Virus record (IMG/VR): IMGVR_UViG_3300021519_000021 | Location: 1-39,350 of that record | Strand: one strand, 5' to 3' | DNA length: 39,350 nucleotides | Source: a virus | Shown here: positions 1-7,214 of the stretch, one piece after another | How positions within the stretch are numbered: the first letter of the stretch is position 1 | Layout: every line of letters starts with the position of its first letter | The notes under the pieces: model-generated | Told to the model about the DNA's origin: nothing | What the model saw: the letters and a program-made list of their open reading frames with translations, nothing else | Database searches by the model: none | Position numbers and translations under genes: made by a program

Positions 1-65
1 ACACCATAGCTACTAGCGCCGGAGCGGGCGCTGCCGGTATGGTCATCATCGTTACATCACGTTGA
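1..65 (+). CDS. C-terminal fragment of a glycine-rich tail fibre (partial, cut by window edge)
   Basis: The frame that starts at base 3 is open from the left edge and stops with TGA at 63-65. It encodes about 20 residues ending in AGAGAAGMVIIVTSR. Glycine-rich phage tail fibres often end in this way: a Gly/Ala run, then a short beta strand. The last gene of the window (38029 onward) is a Gly-rich fibre with no end, so this is probably its C-terminus across a circular join. A direct join is out of frame; two missing bases (or 2 plus a multiple of 3) would restore it. Identity is inferred from a very short stretch. Confidence 0.45.
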   Translation, partial: TIATSAGAGAAGMVIIVTSR

Positions 66-130
66 TGGACACGTTCGTTGCGTTCATTGTCGGTGTTCTG
101 ATCGGTGCGATCTTCGGCGCGCTAATCTGA
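65..130 (+). CDS. 21-residue hydrophobic membrane peptide
   Basis: ATG at 65 overlaps the preceding TGA (TGATG), which suggests translational coupling. The 21 residues are almost all hydrophobic and contain the glycine spacing GVLIGAIFGALI, typical of a single packed membrane helix. It sits between the fibre end and the tail hub gene, close to the lysis genes. It could be a small holin-like or anti-holin peptide, or a chance frame. No function can be assigned. Confidence 0.35.
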   Translation: MDTFVAFIVGVLIGAIFGALI

Positions 131-134
131 CCGC
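123..134 (+). promoter_or_regulatory. Leaderless-type -10 element upstream of the tail hub gene
   Basis: TAATCT lies exactly 6 bases upstream of the ATG at 135, the same geometry as the six repeated early promoters. No convincing -35 is visible. If active, transcription would start on or next to the start codon. Confidence 0.35.
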
Positions 135-1289
135 ATGACCGAATACCGATACCTGACCGCAGATTTACTGTCGAACACGATCATCGGTGAACTACAACTC
201 ACAGGCGTGTCATGGAGCGAGGCGCTAAACAACCCCGGCGAGTTTCAAGGTCACCTCATGTTGTCTGACTCGCGCACCATCAACGTGATCGGCACCAAAT
301 ACGCAGGCGACCAGTTCACGTTGGATTACACCACAGAACCGGCACGCGTCGGACTGTATGTCGAACGTGACGGTGTGATTGTGTGGGGCGGCATTATTTG
401 GTCGCGGCAGTATGACTCGGGTTCGCAAACGATGGTGTTGACCGCACGCGAGTTTGAATCATATTTTGACCACAGGCGCATTGTGGACACCACCGTTTTT
501 GCTGCGGGCACCGATCAGTTCACACTCGTCAAAACGCTAGTGGATACTGCGGCTGTGTCGCCGGGCGGGAACATTGGTATCAGTACCGCAGCAATCGGCA
601 CCTGCGGGCAGGGCATCGCAAATGTGTTCCCTGTGTACGGGTACGAAAAACGGAACCTGATGGAAACGATACGCGAGTTGTCAAAACAGGACGCACCGTA
701 TGGTTTTGATTACACAGTGAACTGTGCGTATGACAGCACGTTTGCAATCACCCGGTCACTGAGTCTGTACTACCCGAGGAAGGGTGTCAGCTACACACCG
801 GGCAGCCAGTTTGTGCCGGTACTGGAGTTTCCCGGCAGCATCATGCGGTACTCATGGCCGGAAGATGGTAACTCGGTCACGAACCGTTTGTTTGGTTTCG
901 GACCGGGCAGCAACGATGGGCAGTACATCACAACGCAGTCAACGTCGGTGGCGGGTTACCCGCTATTAGAGGACGCTGTGTCGTTCTCTAACGTGCCCGA
1001 TCCTAATGTGGTGGACGCACTGACCAAGGCAGAACTTAACGCTCGCAATCAGCCCGTCACGGTGCTATCAGCGACTTGGTGCCCGACGACTGACCCGGTT
1101 ACCGGGGCATGGGTGTCACCGAACTTTGGTGAGTTTCAGACGGGTGACACCTTCCGCATACGCATCACTGACGCACGGTTCCCCGGCACGTTAGAAACAC
1201 AGTTACGACTTGCCAAGTTTGAAGTCGCTGTGGGCGATAACGGCACAGCCGAGTTTGTCACCGGGTCGTTCGTGGTCGCCACATACTAG
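135..1289 (+). CDS. Minor tail protein, hub/baseplate-like
   Basis: 384 residues, beta-rich, with no cysteine-rich or transmembrane segments. The order distal tail protein, fibre, this protein, small fibre, lysis (read across the presumed circular join) fits a siphovirus tail-tip hub, the family often annotated in actinophages as minor tail protein or Gp37-like. The N-terminal part (about 1-130) has alternating short strands such as TINVIGTKYAGDQFTLDY and VIVWGGIIWSRQYD, typical of hub domains. The central part carries a helical stretch (KRNLMETIRELSKQDAPYGF) seen in many hub proteins, where a joint-like helix precedes the second barrel. There is no Shine-Dalgarno sequence; a -10-like hexamer lies 6 bases upstream. 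The assignment rests on position and general sequence character. Confidence 0.65.
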   Translation: MTEYRYLTADLLSNTIIGELQLTGVSWSEALNNPGEFQGHLMLSDSRTINVIGTKYAGDQFTLDYTTEPARVGLYVERDGVIVWGGIIWSRQYDSGSQTMVLTAREFESYFDHRRIVDTTVFAAGTDQFTLVKTLVDTAAVSPGGNIGISTAAIGTCGQGIANVFPVYGYEKRNLMETIRELSKQDAPYGFDYTVNCAYDSTFAITRSLSLYYPRKGVSYTPGSQFVPVLEFPGSIMRYSWPEDGNSVTNRLFGFGPGSNDGQYITTQSTSVAGYPLLEDAVSFSNVPDPNVVDALTKAELNARNQPVTVLSATWCPTTDPVTGAWVSPNFGEFQTGDTFRIRITDARFPGTLETQLRLAKFEVAVGDNGTAEFVTGSFVVATY

Positions 1290-1298
1290 GATGCGCGC
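1287..1298 (+). promoter_or_regulatory. Leaderless-type -10 element upstream of small fibre gene
   Basis: TAGGAT at 1287-1292 ends 6 bases before the ATG at 1299 and overlaps the stop of the previous gene (TAG 1287-1289). The geometry matches the early leaderless promoters; no -35 match is seen. No Shine-Dalgarno sequence is visible. Confidence 0.35.
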
Positions 1299-1904
1299 AT
1301 GGGCATCCTTAACTCGGCACCGTCACTGAACAAGATCATCGGTGACCTACAGAACCGGGTATCGAATCTGGAACGATCGAAGCGTGGCACGGTGCCGGTC
1401 GTGTCGTCGGTGGCAGCGTTCCCGGCGCAACCACAGTCGGGCGACCTCATGTGCGATGCGTCCACCGGGTTCCTATATGTGTTTGTGTGGGATGGGGACA
1501 CGACACTGACCGCACCGGTCACATACACCGCCGGGTCACTCACTTTGACGGTGGCAGACCGCACGGGTTTCAAACCGGCACAGTCCATCAGAATCACGCT
1601 CGGTGTCGTGTCGTATTGGGCGGTGATTGCGTCGGCGCATGTGGCGGCGACGGGTGCCGGAACAATCTCGGTGTCGTTCCCAACGATCACGGTGCCGGGC
1701 GGGTGGACACCACCATCGAACCCGACCACGTTCACAACTGGAAGCACTGTGATCGGGTCATCATGGCGACAGATCGCGTGTGTGTCTGACCTCATCGCCA
1801 AAGGTGTGCTTGGTGCTGCGGCGGGTGCGGGCGGCAACTCGGCTGTCGGGTCGAACACTGGCGGTGTCGGGGAGATCATTGGTACTGGATACAAGGCACG
1901 CTGA
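1299..1904 (+). CDS. Small tail fibre or baseplate protein with N-terminal coiled coil
   Basis: 201 residues. Residues about 8-28 (LNKIIGDLQNRVSNLERSK) form a short heptad pattern that suits trimerisation. The middle is beta-rich with a Gly/Pro-rich loop, and the end is low-complexity Gly/Ala/Ser. Many actinophages carry such a protein between tail hub and endolysin, often in contact with the host surface. It starts 9 bases after the stop of the hub gene. The exact role is not recognisable. Confidence 0.5.
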   Translation: MGILNSAPSLNKIIGDLQNRVSNLERSKRGTVPVVSSVAAFPAQPQSGDLMCDASTGFLYVFVWDGDTTLTAPVTYTAGSLTLTVADRTGFKPAQSIRITLGVVSYWAVIASAHVAATGAGTISVSFPTITVPGGWTPPSNPTTFTTGSTVIGSSWRQIACVSDLIAKGVLGAAAGAGGNSAVGSNTGGVGEIIGTGYKAR

Positions 1905-1908
1905 TCGG

Positions 1909-1920
1909 TACACTGAATAC
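1909..1920 (+). promoter_or_regulatory. Leaderless-type promoter for the holin-like gene
   Basis: TACACT at 1909-1914 is followed by exactly 6 bases and the ATG at 1921. At the proper 17-bp distance upstream there is TGGATA (1886-1891), a 4 of 6 match to a TTGACA -35 box. The following reading frame starts ATGAACAAC, as do two of the repeated leaderless early genes. Confidence 0.4.
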
Positions 1921-2124
1921 ATGAACAACAGTCAGTCGCTGGATCAGACAGTCAAAGGTGCGGTTGTTGGTGTATTCACATGGGCGATGGTCAGATGGAA
2001 TGTTGACCCGGTGCTGATTGGCGCTGCGGGCACTGTGCTAATGGCGGTGTTGGCTGAGGTGTCGAAGCGTGTTGGTGTGCGTGGTGTGGCATCGTTTCTG
2101 GCGACTCCTGTTGAAACGGTGTGA
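1921..2124 (+). CDS. Holin-like membrane protein
   Basis: 67 residues with one or two hydrophobic helices (GAVVGVFTWAMVRW and PVLIGAAGTVLMAVLAEV), a short charged loop (SKRVGVRG) and no signal peptide. It lies 3 bases upstream of the endolysin start. Small size, hairpin-like hydrophobic profile and its place directly before the lysin make a holin the most likely role: a pore in the cytoplasmic membrane that lets the endolysin reach the wall. Holins share little sequence, so this is inferred from context. The ATG at 1921 is preferred because a longer upstream frame would run into the previous gene and because of the -10 element 6 bases before it. Confidence 0.55.
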   Translation: MNNSQSLDQTVKGAVVGVFTWAMVRWNVDPVLIGAAGTVLMAVLAEVSKRVGVRGVASFLATPVETV

Positions 2125-2127
2125 CCG

Positions 2128-3021
2128 GTGGCGACTCGCACCGACGGCATTGATGTCTCCCGGTATCAGGGCGCAGTGGACTGGAACGCTGTGCGTTCCG
2201 GCTGTGCAAACCCTGACATGGCGTTGGCCGCGTGGAAGGTCACACAGGGCACGCACACCGTAGACCCGACTGCGACAGCTAACCGGGCGGGCACAGCGCA
2301 AGCAAAGTTCCGTTGGCGTTTCGGGTATCACTGGTTGTCCGCAGGTGTTGACCCGGTGGCGCAGGCTGACTGGTTCTTGTCGCATTTCTGGCCGATGGCT
2401 GACGGCGAGGGTGTCATTTTGGACTGCGAAGAAAACGGCATTACGGTCGGGCAGGTCGTCGCATGGTGTGACCGGGTGGAAGCGGTGACCGGGCGACCCG
2501 TCGCGATCTACACCGGGGTTCATGTGGCGGGCGGTGCAATCTGGAACAGTGCTGCGATCTTTGGCAGCGGTCGTCGGATGCGGTGGGTTGCTGCGTATGT
2601 GTCGGAGATGGTCGTGCGTAAGGCGTGTGAACCATACGGTTTCGATGTGTGGCAGTGGTCGTCATCGGGCACGGTGCCGGGTGTGTCGGGTCGCTGCGAC
2701 GTTAACCAAATCGAACATCCAATCATGTGTAATCTTGCAACCGGCACGGTGGTTCCCTCGCCGCCGCTGCCACCCGCACCATCATCATCTGCGCTACTCG
2801 GCGCATCCACTCAAGGAGTCTCCATGCTGACCGTTGTTGCTTGTTCAGATAACAAAGCAGATCCGCAGCGTTGGGTGTGGAACGGCATCGTCAGGCACCA
2901 CATCACTGACGAAGCCGAGTACATGAACCTTGTTGAGTCGTCAATGCTGAACCCGAAGTTCACACTGGCGGCACCTAAGTGGATGACGTTGTTGCAACTC
3001 GCTGCCATTCCTCTTGTGTGA
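2128..3021 (+). CDS. Endolysin, glycoside hydrolase family 25 muramidase
   Basis: 297 residues, GTG start at 2128. The N-terminal domain (about 5-200) shows GH25 marks: GIDVSRYQGAVDW at the start (D9), FGYHWLS in the middle, the acidic pair DxE in VILDCEE (D99, E101) and a DVWQWSSSGTVPGV strand with DVNQI near the end. The family cleaves the beta-1,4 bond between N-acetylmuramic acid and N-acetylglucosamine. A Pro/Ser-rich linker (about 208-222) joins a 70-residue C-terminal part with several aromatic residues (RWVWNGIVRHHITDEAEY) that could bind the cell wall; this part is not recognised. It follows the holin-like gene and has no signal peptide, which fits holin-dependent export. Confidence 0.88.
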   Translation: MATRTDGIDVSRYQGAVDWNAVRSGCANPDMALAAWKVTQGTHTVDPTATANRAGTAQAKFRWRFGYHWLSAGVDPVAQADWFLSHFWPMADGEGVILDCEENGITVGQVVAWCDRVEAVTGRPVAIYTGVHVAGGAIWNSAAIFGSGRRMRWVAAYVSEMVVRKACEPYGFDVWQWSSSGTVPGVSGRCDVNQIEHPIMCNLATGTVVPSPPLPPAPSSSALLGASTQGVSMLTVVACSDNKADPQRWVWNGIVRHHITDEAEYMNLVESSMLNPKFTLAAPKWMTLLQLAAIPLV

Positions 3022-3323
3022 TGGACTGGCGCGCGTTTAATGATGCGGTAGCGATCACCACGATTGCAGGTGCGTCATCGTTCTTGGTGGCGACCGCTGA
3101 GACAGTGACGACTGACAGCACTAGCATGTTCAGTTCCCTCGGTGTGTTTGGTGCTGCGTTAGCGATCGCCTATTTCATGCTCAAACGTGGTGACCGTCGT
3201 GAAACCGATTTGATGCAGCACGCACGCGAAGATGCGATGGCGGCGCAGAAGTCTGTGACGCAGGCGTTGGCGATGGTGACCCGGTTACAGGCTGAGGTGG
3301 ACGAGTTGCGGCGCAGTCGCTAA
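3021..3323 (+). CDS. Membrane protein with C-terminal coiled coil, possible second holin or spanin-like
   Basis: 100 residues. The ATG at 3021 overlaps the endolysin stop (TGATG). Two hydrophobic stretches (about 8-24 and 38-54, LGVFGAALAIAYFMLKR) are followed by a charged helix, about 55-100, with heptad spacing (KSVTQALAMVTRLQAEVDELRRSR). A membrane anchor plus cytoplasmic coiled coil next to a lysin is common in actinophage lysis cassettes and may form a second holin or a regulator of lysis timing. The exact role is inferred. Confidence 0.5.
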   Translation: MDWRAFNDAVAITTIAGASSFLVATAETVTTDSTSMFSSLGVFGAALAIAYFMLKRGDRRETDLMQHAREDAMAAQKSVTQALAMVTRLQAEVDELRRSR

Positions 3324-3511
3324 TGATGCCCGACGACCTGTGTGGATGGTCTGTGCGGGAGTGGTTGCATGTTGACACTGAGGGTGTCGGGCGTGCGGTG
3401 GTGGTGCGTTTGCTGACAGATGACGGTGAGGTGTCGTTCTCGTTGCCGCCTGATGATGCGATCAGGTTTGCGGTGGATGTGTTGGCTGTGGCGGTGCCTG
3501 AACAGGTGTGA
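3323..3511 (+). CDS. Hypothetical small protein at the end of the lysis unit
   Basis: 62 residues; the ATG shares a base with the previous TAA (TAATG), so translation is likely coupled; a second ATG follows at 3326. Sequence is mixed alpha/beta with no motif recognised. Its coding strand is very rich in G and T, in sharp contrast to the C/A-rich gene that starts 55 bases later. It is the last gene before the first repeated early promoter. Confidence 0.6.
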   Translation: MMPDDLCGWSVREWLHVDTEGVGRAVVVRLLTDDGEVSFSLPPDDAIRFAVDVLAVAVPEQV

Positions 3512-3530
3512 AACTTTTGTGGGAATCTCC

Positions 3531-3565
3531 TAGACATCTGCTCTCACATCTGTTATGTTGTCTAC
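3531..3565 (+). promoter_or_regulatory. Repeated leaderless promoter, copy 1
   Basis: TAGACA (3531-3536) as -35, 17-bp spacer, TATGTT (3554-3559) as -10, then GTCTAC and the ATG at 3566. Spacing is ideal for a housekeeping sigma factor and puts the transcript start at the ATG, so the mRNA should be leaderless. The spacer ends in CTCACATCTGT, conserved in all copies but one mismatch. TAGACA and the downstream TGTCTA (3559-3564) form an inverted repeat that encloses the promoter. Confidence 0.85.
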
Positions 3566-3877
3566 ATGATCCAGACCGCCACCGCCACGACCACCAACGC
3601 AGCCTTTAAGGCAGCACGCGACACCTACTACGCTTCCTGCCGTGCCGCCCGCATCACCTGCGCCCGCACCATCGAAGCCGCCTCCGAGGTGTGCGCCGCC
3701 GCACGCGTTACCTACAGGGCAGCGTATGACAGCGCCACCGAGGCGACAGACATTAAGGATGCGCTGATTACCTACAACGCAGCCCGCGATGCTTACACCG
3801 CCGCCGCTGATGCCGCTCACGCAGTCAACGATGCTGCGATCGCCGCCGCCGAAGCTATCTACGCAGCTTTCGCCTGA
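3566..3877 (+). CDS. Alanine-rich helical small protein behind leaderless promoter 1
   Basis: 103 residues, about 40 percent alanine. The sequence repeats a unit like AARDTYYA / AARVTYRAAYDSA / NAARDAYTAAADAA, with small residues and a Tyr at regular spacing, so one or two long helices or a coiled coil are likely. It shares a 21-base identical stretch (3608-3628) and the motif KAARDTY with the protein at 10944-11159, so the two are paralogues. There is no ribosome binding site; the ATG is 6 bases after the -10. Function unknown. Being first in an early unit with its own strong promoter suggests high early expression. Confidence 0.7.
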   Translation: MIQTATATTTNAAFKAARDTYYASCRAARITCARTIEAASEVCAAARVTYRAAYDSATEATDIKDALITYNAARDAYTAAADAAHAVNDAAIAAAEAIYAAFA

Positions 3878-3881
3878 TTAC

Positions 3882-3899
3882 TAACCACCAACCACACAC
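3882..3899 (+). repeat. G-free intergenic 18-mer between first and second gene of the unit
   Basis: TAACCACCAACCACACAC is found here and, identical, at 12143-12160. A shorter version is at 6217-6228. In each case it lies between the leaderless first gene and a second gene with a purine-rich ribosome binding site (here GAGGA at 3901). It contains no G, so it should be unstructured RNA. Confidence 0.6.
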
Positions 3900-3915
3900 T
3901 GAGGAACCAACCACC

Positions 3916-4371
3916 ATGAACATTGACCACACCACCACGATCAGCCACATGAACGATAACGAAATCAATCTGCTCAACCGGGTTTGGCTTGCCGATGCGG
4001 ATGCCGCAGTCGCTGCCCGTGAAGCCCGAGAAGCCATGTATAGCGCCGACATCGCGTTATATACCGTCACGATCGTGCCCGGCAAGAAGCCCTCGGAGAT
4101 CGTCGCCGCAAGCGATGCGTACACCGCAGCCAAGTTCGCATCGGAACAGGCAGATGTGAAAGCACGCGACACCTACCGTTTCGCAGTGCAGTATCAGCAG
4201 GCACTGATCAAAATGACCGATCACCGTGCCGCCCGTAACGCTGCCGCTGAGGCACATAACGCAGCCGCACTCGCTTACGAATACTCCTTGAGCGATTACT
4301 ACAACATGGCTGACATGATTGACCGCACGACCCTGCGCAGCGCAGACGGCACGACAGTCGGTGCGGCATGA
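3916..4371 (+). CDS. Alanine-rich helical protein, second gene of unit 1
   Basis: 151 residues. The N-terminal 20 residues are polar (NIDHTTTISHMNDNEINLL); the rest is Ala/Glu/Arg-rich helix (DADAAVAAREAREAM, SDAYTAAKFASEQADVKARDTYRFA, HRAARNAAAEAHNAAALAYEY). The element KARDTYRFA resembles the repeat of the preceding protein. GAGGA at 3901-3905 is a plausible ribosome binding site. No known domain is recognised; a structural or DNA/protein-binding coiled-coil role is possible. Confidence 0.65.
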   Translation: MNIDHTTTISHMNDNEINLLNRVWLADADAAVAAREAREAMYSADIALYTVTIVPGKKPSEIVAASDAYTAAKFASEQADVKARDTYRFAVQYQQALIKMTDHRAARNAAAEAHNAAALAYEYSLSDYYNMADMIDRTTLRSADGTTVGAA

Positions 4372-4628
4372 GGCGCGGCGACTTCATCCTTGCCGTGTGC
4401 GCTGAGTGCGTACAGGTGACCGCTAATGGCACCGACGGCATGGATCTGACCGATGACCGCACCGCACAGATCACCGCAGGCACAGACGAAATGTCGGACG
4501 AGGGGTTCCACCTCATCGCAGTCGGTGAGGAACTAGGTTTCAGCCACAGCCCGTGCGACCTGTGCAGTCAGGCACACGCTGCGGGCGATCGTTTCACAGT
4601 ACTTGCGACATACAGGAAGCCACAATGA
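4368..4628 (+). CDS. Hypothetical protein with two CxxC pairs
   Basis: 86 residues, start overlapping the previous stop as ATGA. CAEC near residue 11 and CDLC near residue 64 (SPCDLCSQAH) could together bind one zinc ion. The middle is acidic and polar. Small zinc proteins of this sort are common in early regions of actinophages. No function recognised. Confidence 0.6.
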   Translation: MRRGDFILAVCAECVQVTANGTDGMDLTDDRTAQITAGTDEMSDEGFHLIAVGEELGFSHSPCDLCSQAHAAGDRFTVLATYRKPQ

Positions 4629-4993
4629 CACACCACACAATGACACTTGAGGAATGGCGGGCGCAGCAGACCGGGGCGACTCGCCCGGTCACTGATCCGT
4701 TCATGTCTACAGCGAAAGCCGAGCGGTCACGCAGTCTGTCTGCGATCGCGATTACCAGTAGCGCCGAGGACGACGCACTAGCAAAACTGGTTGCTGATCG
4801 GCAGCGACGCAAGACCGCAAACAGCACCGTGTCCACGGGTCGTGTGCGAGGCGAAATAGTCTGCGGCACACCCGAGGGCTACCGGGCGCATTATCGTGCC
4901 AAACAGACCTGTGTGGAGTGCACTGACGCGTTCCGAGCGCACATGCGGGCACTAGGTCTTGACGGTGACTCCACACGTTTGGTGCGTAAGTGA
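4625..4993 (+). CDS. Small protein with actinophage-type C..GY..H....C..C motif
   Basis: 122 residues, ATGA overlap with the preceding gene. Near residues 80-107 it carries CGTPEGYRAHYRAKQTCVEC, a cysteine/histidine pattern seen in many small actinobacteriophage proteins and likely a zinc finger. The first 75 residues are polar and low in complexity. It directly precedes the YqaJ nuclease gene, overlapping it by 4 bases. It may bind DNA or protein; this is inference. Confidence 0.6.
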   Translation: MTHHTMTLEEWRAQQTGATRPVTDPFMSTAKAERSRSLSAIAITSSAEDDALAKLVADRQRRKTANSTVSTGRVRGEIVCGTPEGYRAHYRAKQTCVECTDAFRAHMRALGLDGDSTRLVRK

Positions 4994-5928
4994 TGGGCAC
5001 GATTCTGAAACCGGAACACGGATCTGTTGAGTGGCTGCGTGTGCGACAGCGTGACACCGCCGGGCGGGTGCGTTTTGGTGCCAGTGAGGCACCGGTGTTG
5101 ATGGGTGTATCTAAGTTCTCAAACATGATTGATCTGGCGATCAACAAATGGACTGAGGCTACGGAACCAAACGAACCTAACGCTGCGATGGAACGCGGCA
5201 ACGTGCTGGAACCTGCGTTAGTGGATTACGCAGCGACACTCATGGGCTGCCCGGTGACGACACCGGCTGTGATGTATACCGCCGGGCGACTCATCGCGAC
5301 GCTTGACGGCATCACCGAGGCGACGCACCCTGACGACCCGGTGACGATCGTGGAAGCCAAGACGACCACATTCCACAGCAACGATGACCCGCTGCCGGTG
5401 GAGTATTACTGGCAGGGCATCGCACAGCTTGCGTGCGTGCCCGAGGCTGACCGGGTGTTGTTCGTCTGCTTAGATAAGCGGATGCGCCTCGGGCATTGGG
5501 TGTTGCTGCGCGACGAAAATGCAATCGCTGAGTTAGTGGCGCAGGCTGATGCGGTCGGGCGCAAACTGGATGCACGCGAGTTGCCGACCGATGTGGCACC
5601 GACCGAGGCGCAGGTTCGGTCGCTGTTCCCGCAGTCTGACGGCACGGTGGAGTTGCCGGTCGCTGCGGTGTCGGTGCTGGAGTTGTATCAGGCGGCACGG
5701 GCGACGCGTGAGGAAGCCGAGGCGGTAGAAAAAACGGCACGGGATCAGTTAGTGGCGATGCTTGGTGCGGCTGAGGTCGGCACGATCGCCGGGGAGCGTG
5801 TGGTGTCGTTCAAGTCTCGGAAGGGCACGGTGCGTGTGGACATGAAGTCGCTGGAGTTAGCGCACCCTGATTTGGTGGCTGCGTATCGGGTGCCGGGTGC
5901 GCCGGTGCGTGTTCTGAGATTTCTGTGA
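4990..5928 (+). CDS. YqaJ-family viral recombinase exonuclease
   Basis: 312 residues from a GTG at 4990 (ATG at 4993 is an equally good start, one residue shorter). The PD-(D/E)xK nuclease core is visible: RFGASEAPVLMG (about 28-39), RGNVLEPALVDY with E74, LIATLDGI with D106, IVEAKTT with E122 and K124, then YYWQGIAQLA with Q142. YqaJ/lambda-exonuclease enzymes degrade one strand of double-stranded DNA ends and leave a 3-prime tail for an annealing protein. An ERF annealing protein follows at 6238 and SSB at 7711, so a complete two-component recombination system is present. The C-terminal 90 residues are helical and look like a partner-binding part. Confidence 0.88.
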   Translation: MMGTILKPEHGSVEWLRVRQRDTAGRVRFGASEAPVLMGVSKFSNMIDLAINKWTEATEPNEPNAAMERGNVLEPALVDYAATLMGCPVTTPAVMYTAGRLIATLDGITEATHPDDPVTIVEAKTTTFHSNDDPLPVEYYWQGIAQLACVPEADRVLFVCLDKRMRLGHWVLLRDENAIAELVAQADAVGRKLDARELPTDVAPTEAQVRSLFPQSDGTVELPVAAVSVLELYQAARATREEAEAVEKTARDQLVAMLGAAEVGTIAGERVVSFKSRKGTVRVDMKSLELAHPDLVAAYRVPGAPVRVLRFL

Positions 5929-5945
5929 TTTGTTTCGTTTACTTG

Positions 5946-5980
5946 TAGACAGTCACCCTCACATCTGTTATGTTGTCTAC
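5946..5980 (+). promoter_or_regulatory. Repeated leaderless promoter, copy 2
   Basis: TAGACA (5946-5951), 17-bp spacer ending CTCACATCTGT, TATGTT (5969-5974), GTCTAC, ATG at 5981. The TAGACA/TGTCTA inverted repeat is intact. The flank is CTTG rather than the CTCC of the other copies. Confidence 0.85.
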
Positions 5981-6205
5981 ATGACACAGACACCAACCAC
6001 AGCCACCACCGCCGCACTCGCCGCACTCAAAGCCGACCGCACCAAGCGTGGCGATGCCGCCCGCAAAGCACTCAAGCAGATCAGCACCGACCTTTTCGCA
6101 GCGGTCGGGTGCGAGTTCAGCACTTTCGCAGACATCGCTGAGGAAGCCTGCGCCGCCGCAGGCATGGCACCTATCACCGTCAACATGATGCTGAACTTCG
6201 TCTAA
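5981..6205 (+). CDS. Small helical protein behind leaderless promoter 2
   Basis: 74 residues. Starts MTQT, like the gene at 11819. Ala/Thr-rich N-terminus, then a basic helix (KADRTKRGDAARKALKQI) and a C-terminal segment (FADIAEEACAAAGMAPITVNMML) with the shape of a helix-turn-helix, though not convincing. A longer frame from 5930 exists, but it would translate the promoter itself. It is the first gene of the unit that makes the ERF annealing protein, SSB and replication initiator. Function unknown. Confidence 0.65.
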   Translation: MTQTPTTATTAALAALKADRTKRGDAARKALKQISTDLFAAVGCEFSTFADIAEEACAAAGMAPITVNMMLNFV

Positions 6206-6216
6206 CCAAAATGATT

Positions 6217-6228
6217 ACCAACCACACA
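6217..6228 (+). repeat. C/A-rich intergenic element, short version
   Basis: ACCAACCACACA matches the core of the 18-mer at 3882 and 12143 and is followed at once by the GGAGAG ribosome binding site of the next gene. Confidence 0.45.
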
Positions 6229-6237
6229 GGAGAGAAA

Positions 6238-6915
6238 ATGAGCAACCAGATATACGCACTGATGTCGTCCGTAATGGGCGACGTAGGTGCAGTCCGCAAG
6301 AACGAGAAGAACGCCGCACAGGGCTTCAACTTCCGTGGCATTGACTCGGTGGTGAACGCAGTGTCACCGGCATTACGCAAACACGGTGTGATCGTGTTCC
6401 CGTCGTTGGTGTCGTGTGAGCAGACCACCGTCGAAGTCGGCGCACGCAACACCAAGATGGGACACTGCCGAGTTGTAGTGACCTACACATTTGCCGCACC
6501 CGATGGCAGCACCGTCGCTGCCACCGTCGCAGCCGAATCTATGGACTCGGGCGACAAGGCGACAGCTAAGGCAATGAGCGTTGCGTTCCGCACTGCACTA
6601 CTGCAAACACTGTGCCTGCCGACCGATGAGGTCGATCCCGACCACGATGTGTTTGAGCGGTCAGCACCTGCCACCGCAGTGCGTCGCACAGTCACCGCAG
6701 ACACCGCTGTGAAGCCCGCACAGGCGACCGGCACTAGCGGGCTGACTAAGACTCAACAAGTGTGGGTTCTGAAGCAGGTAGCGAACCGAGGCGAGTCGGA
6801 CGCAATGTCCGTTCTTTCTCGCATTATTGGGCGACCTATCGCAGCGTTTGAGGGTCTAAACGTAACCGAAGCCCGCGTTGTTCTCGCCGCACTGAGTGAG
6901 CCGGTGCCAGAATGA
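6238..6915 (+). CDS. erf: ERF-family single-strand annealing protein
   Basis: 225 residues. The N-terminal 140 residues fit the ERF superfamily: QIYALMSSVMGDVGAVRKN, then GFNFRGIDSVVNAVSPALRKHGV, a beta hairpin region and DKATAKAMSVAFRTALLQTLCLPT. These proteins form rings or filaments on single-stranded DNA and anneal complementary strands; the YqaJ exonuclease at 4990 is the natural partner. The C-terminal part (about 155-225) is a linker and a small helical domain. AGGAGAG just upstream is a good ribosome binding site; the ATG at 6238 is preferred over the one at 6211, which precedes the ribosome binding site. Confidence 0.88.
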   Translation: MSNQIYALMSSVMGDVGAVRKNEKNAAQGFNFRGIDSVVNAVSPALRKHGVIVFPSLVSCEQTTVEVGARNTKMGHCRVVVTYTFAAPDGSTVAATVAAESMDSGDKATAKAMSVAFRTALLQTLCLPTDEVDPDHDVFERSAPATAVRRTVTADTAVKPAQATGTSGLTKTQQVWVLKQVANRGESDAMSVLSRIIGRPIAAFEGLNVTEARVVLAALSEPVPE

Positions 6916-7214
6916 AACTCACCTACTCAAAGCATCGGCTGAACTTTCATTCGGACGACCCGTTGGTGGTTCATTCGTGGTGCGCTAAGACACGCGCCCG
7001 GATGCTTCGGTTTCACGGTTCCTGCGAGTTCAGCGCAGTCACTGTGATCGGTCACGGGCAGTGGATCACGGAAGCGTACGTCAAGATGCGGCGCGCCGGA
7101 ATCTTGCCGGACGACGCTCGCGACATGATCTGCAAGATTGTTTGTGCGGGCAACCTTGGTCGTGGCGAAAGCGGTTTGCGTTCTGTGCCGTCACGGGAAG
7201 CGGTGACAGCATGA
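6912..7214 (+). CDS. Hypothetical protein between ERF and a winged-helix protein
   Basis: 100 residues, ATGA overlap with the ERF gene. Contains three well-spaced cysteines (SWCAKTRARML, HGSCEFSAV, DMICKIVCAG), no known motif. Its tight coupling to recombination genes suggests a role in replication or recombination, but nothing in the sequence proves it. Confidence 0.6.
   Translation: MKLTYSKHRLNFHSDDPLVVHSWCAKTRARMLRFHGSCEFSAVTVIGHGQWITEAYVKMRRAGILPDDARDMICKIVCAGNLGRGESGLRSVPSREAVTA

Noticed and set aside
1286-1894. Long minus-strand reading frame of 202 codons opposite the small fibre gene
   Set aside because: It is the mirror of a GC-rich coding gene, Pro/Asp/Arg-biased, with no start signal or family resemblance.
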